Source of the DNA: Teratosphaeria epicoccoides
Taxonomy: Eukaryota > Ascomycota > Dothideomycetes > Mycosphaerellales > Teratosphaeriaceae
Length of the DNA stretch: 64,000 nucleotides
Reading direction: 5' to 3'
Assembly (NCBI GenBank): GCA_021401465.1
Contig: JADDMT010000009.1
Coordinates: 1-64,000 of the forward strand
This document shows positions 21,211-32,309 of this stretch, in pieces. The notes beneath the pieces were generated by a model. It was not told the DNA's origin. It ran no database searches and was given only the letters and a program-made list of their open reading frames with translations. Each line of letters starts with the position of its first letter. Position 1 is the first letter of the stretch. A program made the translations under genes and the position numbers.

Positions 21211-23297
21211 ATGGACGCGAAGGTACGTGATCGTCACTGTGACTTTTGTGTTTCTCCCATCCTTTCCGGACGGCAGACAGGCTTTGCGAATTTTTGCAGA
21301 GAATGGTACACTCTCATCTTGCAAGAGGTTCACTGCGCAGCACGAGCTACATATCACAAGCGCCATCCACACGCACGACGCCGCAGCGTTCACTGCCATC
21401 AGTGCCAATCATTGACGTGTTGTTCCCATGACCACGATATCAATGCTTACTGACTCTTTTCCAGCCACAGAGACCACGCGTGCTTCGCGTACACGACGAG
21501 AACATGCCTCCACAAGCCCTCGCAGGCGGCGTTGCTCAAGGTAAGACACTTCATCATCGCACCAAATCCACCCCGGCGTTGGGTACACTTTTGCAGGCGG
21601 GCGCGGTCAAGGCGGCGAACAAGAAGGTGCTGGGCGAAGTCAATGCAAATATGAAGCTGGTCAGAGACGATTCGGAGCTTGGCAAGGCATCGCCAGGAAA
21701 GATCATGCTGCAGGAGCCGTTGAACGCTGCGCCGGTCAACACGGCTGCTCTTGCTTTTGCACGTCCGGCCACGCGGCCGTTGGCGGCGAAGAATCAGAGC
21801 ATTCCAGCGCCTGCTGCCACCAACACCCAGTCAAGCACATCGGCTGCAGAGCCTGCAAGGAAAGTGGTTGCGAAGAAGAGTACCAAGGTGCTGAAGGACA
21901 CCTTGCCGATACACCATGCGAACATCGAGCACAAGTCAGCGCAGCAGGCCGTTGTCGCGGTGAAGGAATCAGCCCAGGCTCCAGTGCAGAAGCCTTTGCC
22001 AGCCGTGAGCGGCATCGCCGTCCAGCATCAGGAGATCCGCAAGACAGAGAGCATACCATTGCGCGATGAGCCCGCTACGAAGCCACAGCCGCTTGCTCAG
22101 CCCAATGGCGATGGCGTTCCTGCAGGGTTCGCGGACAGGGAAGCGTACTTGAAACACCTCTCCGAGCAATATGGTGGGTACGTCCATCGACCGCTTCTCC
22201 CTCCCCAGTACCACCTGGTCGAGCAGCCCGTCGAGCAATTTTACGACATCGACGAGGAGGAGTACTACTGCGAAGAGGGCTTCACCACCGCGAGGTCATT
22301 TGGACTTCGAGCCGAGAGCACCGGCGGTGTGACCACAGTGCTGGCACCAAAATATACAGACAAGGTCCAACAGGAGCTGGATCTCGCCAAGGCCATTGTG
22401 GACACTCACAGAACACAAGAAGACATCGAGGACGAGCAGTGGGACACATCGATGGTCGCTGAGTACGGTGACGAAATCTTCGGATACATGCGCGAGCTCG
22501 AGACGAGAATGGCACCAAATCCGCGGTACATGGAGCAGCAGCAGGAGATCCAGTGGTCAATGCGTGCCGTCCTGATGGACTGGGTCATTCAAGTCCATCA
22601 GCGCTTCAGCCTGCTTCCAGAGACGCTCTTCCTCACAGTCAACTACATCGACCGCTTTCTGTCCTGCAAGATAGTATCTCTGGGCAAGCTGCAGCTGGTG
22701 GGTGCGACTGCCATCTTTGTCGCCTCCAAGTATGAGGAGGTCCAGTGTCCCACCATCTCGGAGATCATCTACATGGTCGACGGCGGCTATTCGGCAGACG
22801 AGCTGCTTAAGGCTGAGCGATTCATGCTCAGCATGTTGCAGTTCGAGCTTGGCTGGCCTGGTCCGATGAGCTTCCTCAGACGTATCAGCAAGGCTGACGA
22901 CTACGACCTCGAGACGCGCACGCTGGCCAAGTACTTTCTGGAGATCACCATCATGGACGAGCGATTCGTCGGCTGTACTCCAAGCTTCCTGGCTGCAGGC
23001 GCGCATTGCATGGCGCGTCTCATGCTTCGCAAGGGAGACTGGTCACCTGCTCACACCTTCTTCGCCAACTACACATACGGGCAGCTGAAGCAACTTCTAT
23101 CAGCCATGCTCGAGTGCTGTGAAGACCCGCGCAAGCACCACGCTGCGGTGTATGAGAAGTACACCGACAAGCGATATAAGCGAGCATCGACTTTCGTCGC
23201 CGGCGAGATGCAAAAAGGCTTCACGCTCCCTGGTGTCACACCACGCACTGGCTACTTGACGCCTGGCTTCGAAGCCACCGGTGGTCGCTTGTGGTGA
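21211..23297 (+). CDS. B-type mitotic cyclin
   Basis: Exon 1 (21211-21222) encodes only MDAK; a 242-nt intron (GTACGT, branch TACTGACT, TTTCCAG) leads to exon 2 (21465-23297), for 614 aa. The join gives MDAKPQRPRVLRVHDENMPP. An N-terminal segment KKVLGEVNAN resembles the destruction box region of B cyclins. The cyclin box starts with MRAVLMDWVIQVHQRFSLLP and continues with ETLFLTVNYIDRFLS and ATAIFVASKYEEVQCP, the classic Cyclin_N signature; Cyclin_C follows. The protein binds and activates the Cdk1/NimX kinase to drive G2/M progression in the nucleus. Fungi have two B-cyclin types (NimE/Clb2-like and Clb3-like); I cannot decide which this is. The long disordered N-terminus is normal for filamentous fungi. 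Confidence 0.95.
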
Positions 23298-24473
23298 TTG
23301 TGCCCGTCAGAGTCCATCCGGCAGCTTCTGTTGCATTACGCTCATTGCATCTTGCGCCATCACAATCATTCTGGCACCATCTAGCTCTTGCATAGCTTTG
23401 GCTAGCAAGTCGCAAAGACGACGGTCCCTTAATGTTTAATGTTGGCCGTGTTTGTTGGTCGAGTTTTGCGGCGCATGGGGGAGCATTGGGACGACTGCGA
23501 TGACTGAGAACGACGATACGAATGACTGTAATACCACCGGCCGTCCAGACCACAGACCAGACGAAGCGACCAAGGCCTGGCACATGGAAGCGACAGTATT
23601 GCACGTGGGGCAAACAATACGGCCCGCTCTTTTTCTTACGATCTCGGCAACGCTTCATCCTTGAGGAGCGTTGTCTTCATTGCGTGTCTATTGTGTTGCG
23701 ATCAAGGGCTGGCGTTTCCGGGGCGGGGGCGACTGCATGTGAAAGGCGTTGATCGATTATGGAAGGCATGCTACTATCAAGACTATCATACCCGGAGTGT
23801 TTAAAGGATGGATGTGAGGCGCCATAGCGCGCAGAGAAGAAGCAATCTTCTTCTGCTTTAGCATAGAAAGCATGAACAAAATCATCTTCGACAGCCAGCC
23901 GCAGGCATATCTGTGGTTTGTTTTGCCGCTCTCAATGCCTTTCTACATTCCTAATTTTAGGCTTCGGCGCCTGATGGCGACCCCGCGATCTCGCTGCTTC
24001 GCGCCTTGAGCTTCGACCGAAGTGCCCTGCATGGCGCCGGCCACCAAAAAAGTCGATTGCATGACCTCGACTTCTCAGGATTGCAGTAGTACTAGTGTTC
24101 AGCCAGCGTCGCCATGCTGGTCCGGATATCGGTCTGTAGTCCGTATGTGACAGCTCGGACGCCAGGGTAGCAACCCGAGACGCAGCAGCCGGCTCCCCAC
24201 TCCAGAAGATGCAGAGACGAAACGACTGGTGCGTCGGTGGGATCAAGGAGTACATATATCCATAGTTGAGCTCATGGCGAGAGCTAAACCTGCGAGGGGT
24301 AATATTTACCTTTCGCCCACCGTTGCAGGAATTTCCTTCTCCATACACACACGACCCGATATCGATTTCGCGTAGAGACATAAGACTCGTGAGTATCAAG
24401 GCATTGAGCTGCAGAATTGCGGAATCGATACTGAACATTTTTGGACCTCAGCAGTCGTAAAGCAATAGCAATA
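23298..24473. other. Intergenic, no gene recognised
   Basis: About 1.2 kb between the cyclin 3' end and the SDR gene. Frames on the minus strand (up to 168 codons at 23932-24438) show no domain. The last 200 bp before 24474 are the likely SDR promoter and leader. Confidence 0.5.
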
Positions 24474-25348
24474 ATGGCCCAGCAACCAGTTCTCGTCCAG
24501 ACCGCTTCCCTCCACAACAAGGTCGCTCTCATCACCGGTGCCGGCCGCGGTATCGGCAGGGGATGTGCTATTGAGCTTGGTAAACGCGGCTGCAGCGTCG
24601 TCGTCAACTACGCTAACAGCAAGGCCTCCGCCGACGAGGTCGTCAAGGCCATTGAGTCCGCTGGCACGGGTGCCAAGGCTGTGGCCATCCAGGCAGATGT
24701 CAGCAAGGTCGCCGAGATCGAGCGTCTGTTTCAGGAGTCAAAGAAGGTCTTTGGCAAGATCGACATTGTGATGAGCAACAGCGGTACCGAGAGCTGGGAC
24801 AAGACGGAGGAGATTACAGAGGAGAAGTACGACCACGTGTTCAACTTGAACGCCAGGGCGCAGTTCTTCGTGGGCCAGGCGGCGTGGAAGCATCTGGAGG
24901 ATAACGGCCGTCTGATCTTGATGAGCTCGATTGCGGCTGGTCTGCTTGGTGTGCATGACCATGTGCTGTACAATGCGTCGAAGATGGCGGTCATTGGTAT
25001 GATCAAGGCTTTTGCGACTGACTTTGGTGTCCGTGGTATTACCGTCAACGGTGTGGCGCCGGGTGGCATCAAGTCTGACATGTTCACACAGAATGCATGT
25101 AAGTTGGATGCACATTACGTCTGCGGCAGCATTGCTTATGCTAATGTCGATTGGAAGGGCACTATATTCCAGGCGGCACCCCAGACTGGCCGGCTGACAA
25201 AATCGAGACCCTTATGGCTGAGCACTGCCCGCTCAAGCGCTGCGCTTTGCCAGACGACGTTGCTCGTGTGGTCGCTTTCTTGGCTTCAGGCGATGGTGGC
25301 TGGGTCAACGGCCAGGTCATCACGATTTCTGGTGGCTCGTCGCAGTAG
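24474..25348 (+). CDS. Short-chain dehydrogenase/reductase, naphthol/versicolorin reductase-like
   Basis: Exons 24474-25098 and 25158-25348 give 271 aa; the 59-nt intron has GTAAGT and joins FTQNA to WHYIPGG, the expected family sequence. The NADP-binding motif GAGRGIGRG is near residues 23-31, followed by NYANS, which is typical of NADPH-dependent members. NSG (NAG position), the catalytic Ser in LMSSIAAG and the YNASK Tyr/Lys pair are present. APGGIKSDMF and the ending VNGQVITISGG match the trihydroxynaphthalene reductase/versicolorin reductase group. These enzymes reduce polyphenols in DHN-melanin and polyketide pathways in the cytosol. No polyketide synthase or scytalone dehydratase is in the window, so the substrate is open. 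Confidence 0.9.
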
Positions 25349-25849
25349 ACGAATGTATCGCCAGGTGTGTGGGATGGTCAGTCATGACATGATGTTGGAT
25401 TACAGGGCAGGGAAAACGAGGACACCACCAGGGAGCCCACACAATATAGAGCAAAAGCTATTAGAAATCATGCTCCCCCACTTACAGTGCAATGGGATGT
25501 GCTATCACATCTGTCTCTCGAGAAGTCACTTTCTATGTTTGACGAGACGCAGCATAGAGTGCAACCTGCATACGCCGGAGGTGTGTAGAATGGAGTCACG
25601 GGAATGCTGATAGACCGTAGCCGCAGTCACATCTTCGACTCCAAACTCCTACGATACCTTCTCATGGTGTCACGGTACAGTACCTTGCCATCCGTCGCAT
25701 GACTCGCACAAGCTTGCCGGTCCTACGGTTAGACTGTTGATGCTGCTCCATAACAATTGAACCATCGAAACAATGCAACCCTAACTCTAGCAGCACGCTA
25801 CCCTGACCTTGCAAGCCATGCCGCATCTTTTCTCTTCACCCTTTGCAAT
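25349..25849. other. Intergenic between SDR and SurE-like genes
   Basis: About 500 bp between two genes on the same strand. It contains the SDR 3' flank and the SurE promoter. No other feature was seen. Confidence 0.5.
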
Positions 25850-26853
25850 ATGCATATTCTCGTGAGTGCTTGCCTTTAAACCTCTCCCGACCACGCTGAC
25901 ACCTGCAGGTCACGAACGATGATGGCCCGCCATCCGCAGAATCATCCCCATACGTGCTACCGTTTGTGCGAGCGCTCGAACATGCCGGCCACACAGTCTC
26001 GGTTATCGTGCCACACACACAGCGCTCTTGGATCGGCAAGGCACACCTCATCGGTCAAGACGTGCAGGCCTCCTACTACTGGCCCCCGGCTGAGAGTCCG
26101 GATGCGCATCACGACACGGCTTCCGCTCCAGATGATGGGACGCAGCCATGGATTCTAGCCAATACCACACCGGCAGGGTGCGCGCAGCTTGGTCTTAGCG
26201 AGCACTTCTTCCAGGATCGTGGCAAGATTGACTTTGTCATATCGGGGCCGAACTATGGTAGAAACACGACTGCTGTCTTTGCCCTCTCGTCAGGTACGCT
26301 GGGTGCCGCACTGGAGGCAGCGGTCTGCGGTTACCGCGCCGTTGCACTATCCTTTGCTTTCTTCGACCGCAAGAATCTACCGGAAGTTGTGTCAGAGAGC
26401 TGTCGACAAGGTGTGAAGGTTTGCGACTGGCTCTCAGCGAATGGAGAGTGGAGTGAGGGCAAATTGTACAGCGTCAACGTGCCTCTCAAGGAGGGCGTCA
26501 CGAAAGCGAAGGTCAGTTGGACGAAAATGCTCCAGAACTCGTGGAAAAAGGGTGCTTGCTTTCAGGAGCTAGCGTCGGCTGCGAGTGTCGATGACCCGGT
26601 GTCCGAGGAAGCGAACTTGCGGCGGCAAGAGAGTCAGCAGGGAGCTGGTAATGGAACGTCTGCGCCTTGGAGCAAAGAGCGGAGGCATAGGCATTTCAAG
26701 TGGGCTCCACGATTCACGGACGTGTATGACGCTGTGCAGCAGGCTGGCCCGGGGTCTGATGGGTGGGCGGTCAAAGAGGGCGAGACGAGCGTCACCTCGC
26801 TTGTGGCGAACTTCATGCATGCTGAGCCGTCTAGTGGTGAGATCAAGCTGTAG
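25850..26853 (+). CDS. SurE-like 5'/3'-nucleotidase or acid phosphatase family protein
   Basis: Exon 1 (25850-25861) encodes MHIL and exon 2 (25909-26853) begins VTNDDGPPS, giving 318 aa. The 47-nt intron has GTGAGT, branch GCTGAC and CTGCAG. MHILVTNDDG is the hallmark N-terminus of the SurE family; the two Asp residues bind the metal. SGPNYGRNT is the second family motif and supplies the conserved Asn. ALSSGTLGAALEA and the Ala/Ser motif (GYRAVALSFAF) complete the core. Family members hydrolyse nucleoside monophosphates and related phosphate esters. The C-terminal third is more variable and Arg/Glu-rich. The protein has no signal peptide. It lies 500 bp downstream of the SDR gene; no functional link is evident. 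Confidence 0.92.
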
Positions 26854-27651
26854 CGTTATGCTCACGTATCGAGCGGATCATAGAACTAGCACAAGCCCGG
26901 CGACTCAATGGAGATGCGGATAAGGTACGACTCCCACGCTCGGAGTCTCAGACGACGCTGCGTCCGCGAGCGTGTTTGGAGATACGCATATGTTAAAGCA
27001 CGTCCGTGTACTTTGTCATCTCGGCCATGCAGTCAACAATGGCAGAAATCCAACTTTCCACAGCAGCCTCTTTCCCTTGAGATCCGGAGTCAAGATATGC
27101 AGCCGCAACGGGTCCATACGTTCCTTGGCCGTGCTCATCCGGTCTCGGCACCCCTTGAGGTCTTAAGCCAGCAATTAGCGCGCCACAGCTCAATTCCAAG
27201 ACTCAGATTCGCATGATCCACGACCCCCTAACATTACGCCGTCTTCGTGTCCGCAGACTGTGAGATGAAGATTCCGCACCGCTCCATGCAGCCCTGATAG
27301 CTGTACGCAGTCAAGCTGTTGATCTCGGTCATGTTGACTTGCGTGCCGTTGCGAAGGTGTTCGAGCCCCCGATTTAGTCGATCTAGCAAGCCTCGATGAC
27401 GACCCCAGGCTGGGTTGTTGAGGTGGAGGCCACGGTAGTGTACCTGTCAGTGTATATGGTTTATATGGGTTGACCCCTCTGTTACAACAACATTCGCCGA
27501 GCGGAGTGTCCGAGCCACCGGCGATGCAACGCAGCCATCGAAGCTCTCACAGTATAGATTTCTTTGGCATCATGCCTGCACGATCTGGGTGGCTACTTCC
27601 CTCCACGCTGTGACATTGTGGCTACCTACTCATTCCGTCGGCATGGACCCA
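26854..27651. other. Mostly intergenic, contains a possible gene remnant
   Basis: Apart from the exon-like segment at 27234-27443 on the minus strand (listed separately), I see no gene. A minus-strand frame at 26993-27199 is protein-like near its end but has no known domain. Confidence 0.4.
27234..27443 (-). pseudogene. Exon-like fragment of a fungal membrane or secreted protein
   Basis: A 69-codon minus-strand stretch follows a strong intron end (ACACTGACAG) and stops with TAA at 27236-27234. It reads like real protein: VHYRGLHLNNPAWGRHRGLL, NGTQVNMTEINSLTAYSY, then a CMERCG cysteine pair. Cys-rich segments of this look precede the membrane part of some uncharacterised fungal multi-pass proteins. 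No matching upstream exon or downstream membrane domain was found, so this may be a truncated remnant or a small gene whose first exon I cannot place. Confidence 0.3.
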
Positions 27652-28062
27652 TCAAGACGCCCTGCGATCAAGCTCTTCTCCCGCCCCTCCTGCCACGGGC
27701 GGCTGAATGCCCACGCCCACGAAAAACCTGATCCCCGCCCCATAAACATGAACAATCCTTGTTGCTTCGTCAAGAACGCGGTCGTTCAGTCGGACCAGTC
27801 GTGGCGCAACCTGCGTGAATAATGCTTCAACGAAAATCTCCTTGAGCCGGCGGTGCTCGGCATCCCATCCGGGCGCCGCATTGCGAGGTCTTGGCTGCTG
27901 ACGACCGAAAGCCAGTATCAAGCCGTTCAGCGTGCTCTCGAATGCATCGAGGTGCCTCTGCAGTTCCTGCACTACCGGCATTGGCACAAGCACGTACTGA
28001 AGAGCAGCAGGTGGGTTGTTGTCTGGCTGAATGTTGTAATCTTGATCTTGGGAAGGCTCCAT
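27652..28062 (-). CDS. Hypothetical protein of 136 aa
   Basis: Single open frame of 136 codons. The central part is protein-like, with amphipathic helices (PMPVVQELQRHLDAFESTL, then HRRLKEIFVEALFTQVAPRL), but I recognise no family. No signal peptide is seen; the C-terminal Gly/Ala/Val stretch is mildly hydrophobic. It could be a small orphan gene or chance. Confidence 0.35.
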   Translation of the reverse strand: MEPSQDQDYNIQPDNNPPAALQYVLVPMPVVQELQRHLDAFESTLNGLILAFGRQQPRPRNAAPGWDAEHRRLKEIFVEALFTQVAPRLVRLNDRVLDEATRIVHVYGAGIRFFVGVGIQPPVAGGAGEELDRRAS

Positions 28063-29181
28063 AAGGGTTGGTAAGTCTTGTTTATGTGGAGGTGGAGCGA
28101 TCCTGCTCTGAGAGATTTTCCTCTGGGCGAAGCATATGCCCAGTATTTCAATGGAATGCTTGGTCTACTGCGGTCCAGAATCTTCCTCATATCTCCTTTG
28201 ACCTGTCTCAAAGTTCTTCCAGACCTGACACGCAGGTTCCGCCACCATCACCCCTTTGGGCACTCGTGATCATACTGGGACTGCGAGGCAAACAACGGAT
28301 CAGTCTCGTGCTCCAAGACGCCTCAGTACAGGACTTACTCTGTTCCCAAAGAGCCACTGTGCTGGAACAAGTGCTCGCTTCACATGTCGATCTGACGCCA
28401 GACAAAGCTGGTCAAAATCACAACACGGGTCCCAAGAATGCACTCTCGAGAGTCTCCCCATGTGGTAGTGCTGGCACACATAGGGCATGACTCCACCCTG
28501 GTATACAAGCAAAGGTCTTCATAAGCTTCGAGCGCTTCTGCTGCAGGGAGCTTGATTCGACCTTCTGAATCTGTGGTAATCGACGAACAATTGTTGATGC
28601 CTGCTATCTCTCCGTGTGGAGTCGGGTTGCCCGCTGTTCGACTGCATTCGCCTCAACGCGCATCGGGCCAACTTCTCCTGTAGACGTGTGATTGTCGATG
28701 GCTGTTCCGGAGGCTGCGAACGGACAATGTGGGACGATAGCATGAAGAGCCGATATAGCTACTTTCATTCAATGCTCGCTCGTTGTGGCCGGCATATATT
28801 TGGCAGCTTGATCGAGCACTTGTTGATCGTCTGTTCTAGGGCCGAGTGCGGCTTACAATAGACAAAGCAGCGCATATCGCATGCTGGGGGACTGCAATTC
28901 GGACGAAGATTGGTCAAGAGGCTCACCGGTAAGTCGATTTCTCAACTAGCTGGACTATACGATACCTCGATGCCGGCAGACTGTCTGTGTCGCTACCTCG
29001 ATGTGGAGGCATCACAGGCCGATGAGAGTAAAGTCAAGCAGCGATGACGTTCAAAACGGAACCTGCATCCGACTGGCATTAGCTGAATGCCAGCCCCTCA
29101 GGTCAGCAGTATTATATCGTAAGTTGACTCAAGATCGCAAGATAACCTGCATTGACTCGACCGCAAGCAATATCAGACATT
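28063..29181. other. Intergenic, no gene recognised
   Basis: About 1.1 kb with short frames in several phases and no conserved motifs. The last few hundred bases are the probable promoter of the extended SDR gene. Confidence 0.45.
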
Positions 29182-30323
29182 ATGGTGCCGAAGGTCTTCA
29201 TGTGAGGGTTCCTAATCAATTCCTGCATTGCTTAAGCTTACTGTTCGAAGCACAGGCGCGACAGGGTATATTGCTGGCGACGCAACGTACGACCTTTACA
29301 AAGCACATCCCGACTACGAGTATACTGCGCTCGTCAGAAGTCAGGACAAGGCAGACATCGGCCGCAAAGCTTACCCCTCGATCCGCATTGTGCTTGGTGG
29401 CCTGGACGACTCGGAAATTCTCAAGGAAGAGGCATCCAAGGCAGATATCGTCCTCCGTCAGTACACCTGCATGCATCTTTGGAGTCTTCAGGCTGACCTA
29501 CTTGACAGACGCCGCCGACGCTTCTGATCATGAGGGAGCCGCTAAGGCAATCGCGGAAGGTCTCGTTGCTGGGCATAGCAAGGAGAACCCTGGTTTCTGG
29601 CTACACACCGGTGGCACTGGCATCCTGACCTTCGCGGACTCGAACAGCGGAACACTGGGCGAATGGTCCGAGACAGAGTACAATGACTGGACCGCGGTCC
29701 AAGACTTGACAGGCCTACCAGACGATGCGTTCCATCGCAACGTTGACAAGATCGTACTTGAGGCTGGCACGAAGCATGCCGACGTCTTGAAAACAGCGAT
29801 CGTCTGCCCGCCAACCATCTACGGTACCGGTAGGGGACCTGTCTCTGGTCGCGGTAGGCAGGTGTACGAGCTTACCAAGCTCATTCTCAAGGAGCAGTTC
29901 ATTCCCATCATCGGTCGGGGGAAGGCCAGATGGAATCACGTCCACGTCCACGATCTCAGTGATGTATACGTCAAGCTTGTCGAGAAGGCCGTCGCAAAGG
30001 ATATCAATCCAGAGCTATGGGGTGCCAAAGGCTACTTCCTGACTGAGTCTGGCGAGCATGTGTGGGGAGAGTTGTCGGAACAGATTGGCCGAAAGGCGGA
30101 GGAGCTCGGCCTCGTGCAGACCAAGCTTGAAAAGAAGCCGCTCGACAAAGACAGGGCGCTCAAGGTCGCTGGGTTTGAAGCGGTCAGCTGGGGACTTAAC
30201 TCCAGAGGCAAAGGCGAGAGGGCGGAGAAGACGCTGGGTTGGAAGCCCAAGGCAACGTCGTTGGTCGATGAGATACCGGCCATTTTGAAGGCCGAGCATG
30301 AGCGCTTGAGTCAAAGCGGCTGA
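29182..30323 (+). CDS. Extended SDR / NAD-dependent epimerase-like protein
   Basis: Exons 29182-29201, 29251-29456 and 29509-30323 give 346 aa. The first exon encodes MVPKVF plus two bases; the 49-nt intron (GTGAGG...TCGAAG) restores ITGATGYIAGD, a perfect extended-SDR nucleotide-binding motif. The second intron (52 nt, GTCAGT, branch GCTGAC, GACAG) joins ADIVL to HAADASDHEGAAKAIAEGL, a family hallmark. VCPPTIYGTGRGP and RWNHVHVHDLSDVYVKL follow. Relatives are uncharacterised fungal NAD(P)-binding proteins of the NmrA/epimerase superfamily, probably cytosolic. The usual catalytic YxxxK is not obvious, so an enzymatic role is uncertain. Confidence 0.9.
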
Positions 30324-30889
30324 GAAGCGTGGTAGGAGGTAGCGGAATGTATGAGTACTCAAGATGGCGAGGCCACGCACACTCCTCGACTTCTTTTGCC
30401 TGCCCTGACTGAGTAACAAGTCGGTCCAGCCGGCGAACTTCATCAAACTCATGTTGAGTAGTAGATCTTGCGCGAGAATAAGACGGCGGGTCCCAGCTGC
30501 CACACTCATCTTGCTCCTGACACGTGATACGGACTGTCTCACAACCTCCTACAAGGCACAGACTGAGATGATGCACGGACTCGATGCTGCTTCCAGCGTC
30601 GAAACGTGCGCTATCGAGCATTTCATGGAGATAGACACACCTAGACACCCACTAGCCACTTTCCGTCTGGAACAGGGATGGAGAATGATCTGGCACGCAA
30701 GATGAAGACGCCAGAGAGTCAATACAGCAGCAGCCAGAAGCAAAGCCTGGGTCAGTGAACGATGAAAGACAGGTGACTACAGCGCCAGCGGGTCGATGGA
30801 CAATGACGGCTGCCGGTTTGCATGACAACTTTGCTCGACCACTGATCAGTCTTCCACCGGTAATCGGGGCTCACCTGCACTACTCCAAC
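30324..30889. other. Intergenic upstream of the FAR1-like gene
   Basis: About 560 bp. The open frame of the FAR1-like protein extends upstream to an ATG at 30803, so the last 90 bases could be coding. No other feature was seen. Confidence 0.45.
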
Positions 30890-32233
30890 ATGAAAGTCAA
30901 GTACAAGCCTGTGCCAGAGAAGCTTGATGAGATCAGAAACAAATTGTTCCTGGTCAAGGAGCCGATGCTATTAGACAGCCAGCAAATCGCCGACTACTGG
31001 CCGCATATGTCGAACGTGTGGCACCGATCTGTGAGGAAGGAAGACAACGACAATGGCACAAGCACTGAAGTGTGGGAGTGTAGGCAAAAGAGGCGCACCA
31101 TTCCTCGCGCCAGACCTGAGCGCGGTGGAAAAGGTAGTCGCTTGAGAGTGTCGAAAAAGCAGCTGTTGGAAGGCCAGGATGGGTGCCCCCTGAAGTTGAC
31201 CGTCGTTCACTATACTAAGCATGCTGACACCGAATAGAACCACCATATCGGGTTTGGAGCGTGCAAGTGCCTGCCTGAGTGGCTTTACCTCCGCCGAACA
31301 GATCGCACGTGGGACAAAGGCCACAATCACGATCTGGATCAGCTTGACAAGTACAAACACAGCGATGGTATCATGTACTTTGCTCAGAACAAGGTTGAGG
31401 AAGGCTACTCGTTTTCTGCAGTCGCAAATTGGCTACATGAGAAGTATGGCAAGGTGACAAGCCAGGCACAGTTCATCACCAAGCAAGATGTGGCAAATGT
31501 TGCTCAAAAACGGAGACAGCATAACAGAGATGCCGTATTGAAGACTGTCGTTGATGTACCGACCGCTGAAGAGAACGAGCGGAAGCGGTGTGAGGATCTG
31601 ATCAATTCAACTACGCCCGAAGGGCTCATCAAGGCATTGGCTGCAATCTGTGAGAGTATACCTTCAGCTCTTCCTATCGCGCTCCCTATTCTGGAAGCGA
31701 TGCAGCAGAAACTAATGGATGAGGCTGGCGAAGTCGCAGATGAGAAAGCAATCAAGGAAGGGGTTGACCTTGTGGCTCCACCGCCCGGCATTCCTTGGAA
31801 GACCTTCCAGAGATCACAATTTGTGCCACCAGGCTTCCAGCTGCCAGAAGAACCACTGCAGCCGAAGCGGTCAGCTGTCGCAGGGTCGCCCGCCGCCGCT
31901 TGCAGCGCTGCGGGATCGAAAAGGTCTAGAAACGGCTGGACTGGCCCATCAATGCCGACAGAACAAGGTCCTGCACACAATGACCGGCCGAGCGGCTCTG
32001 GTCCACAGGGACTTAACATGTACGTCGCACCGAAGTCACCGGCAGCTGCTCCCAAACCTGCCGATGCGCCTGTTCACTCACACATTCCTCGGCCACACGC
32101 GCCTGCACATGCACCGGCACCAGCCACGCCGGAAGCACGCCTTTCTGACAAGTGTGGTGACGCACAGCCTCCTGCTCGGCATGTGTGTCGTCCACGTCCA
32201 CTTCGCGTATATTGGAACGACTTATCCTCTTGA
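30890..32233 (+). pseudogene. FAR1/FLYWCH-like zinc-finger protein interrupted by an in-frame TAG
   Basis: The frame from the ATG at 30890 continues in one phase to the stop at 32231-32233, but a TAG at 31235-31237 interrupts it. Before the stop: LDEIRNKLFLVKEPMLLDSQ, WECRQKRR, GCPLKLTVVHYT. After it: GFGACKCLPEW, HNHDLDQLDKYKHSDGIMYF, VEEGYSFSAVANWLHEKYG. Spaced Cys residues followed by HxH fit a WRKY-GCM1-superfamily (FAR1/FLYWCH) DNA-binding fold, often derived from MULE transposases. The C-terminal 200 residues are Pro/Ala-rich and disordered. Bases 31209-31237 look like an intron end (TACTAAG, GCTGAC, GAATAG), so an intron is an alternative, but the donor that keeps frame (GTGTCG at 31148) is weak and would remove the best-looking motif. 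Either a nonsense-mutated gene or an unusual splice. Confidence 0.55.
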
Positions 32234-32309
32234 TCTGTGATGTCAGCACCGGCGACGAACGCGCCCATGCCCCCACCCTGCATCTGATCTCTCCTCTTCT
32301 TCTCCCTCC

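Noticed and set aside
27355..27372. GTTCGAGCCCC resembling a tRNA B box
   Set aside because: No A box or cloverleaf could be folded around it, and the stretch lies inside a protein-like minus-strand exon.
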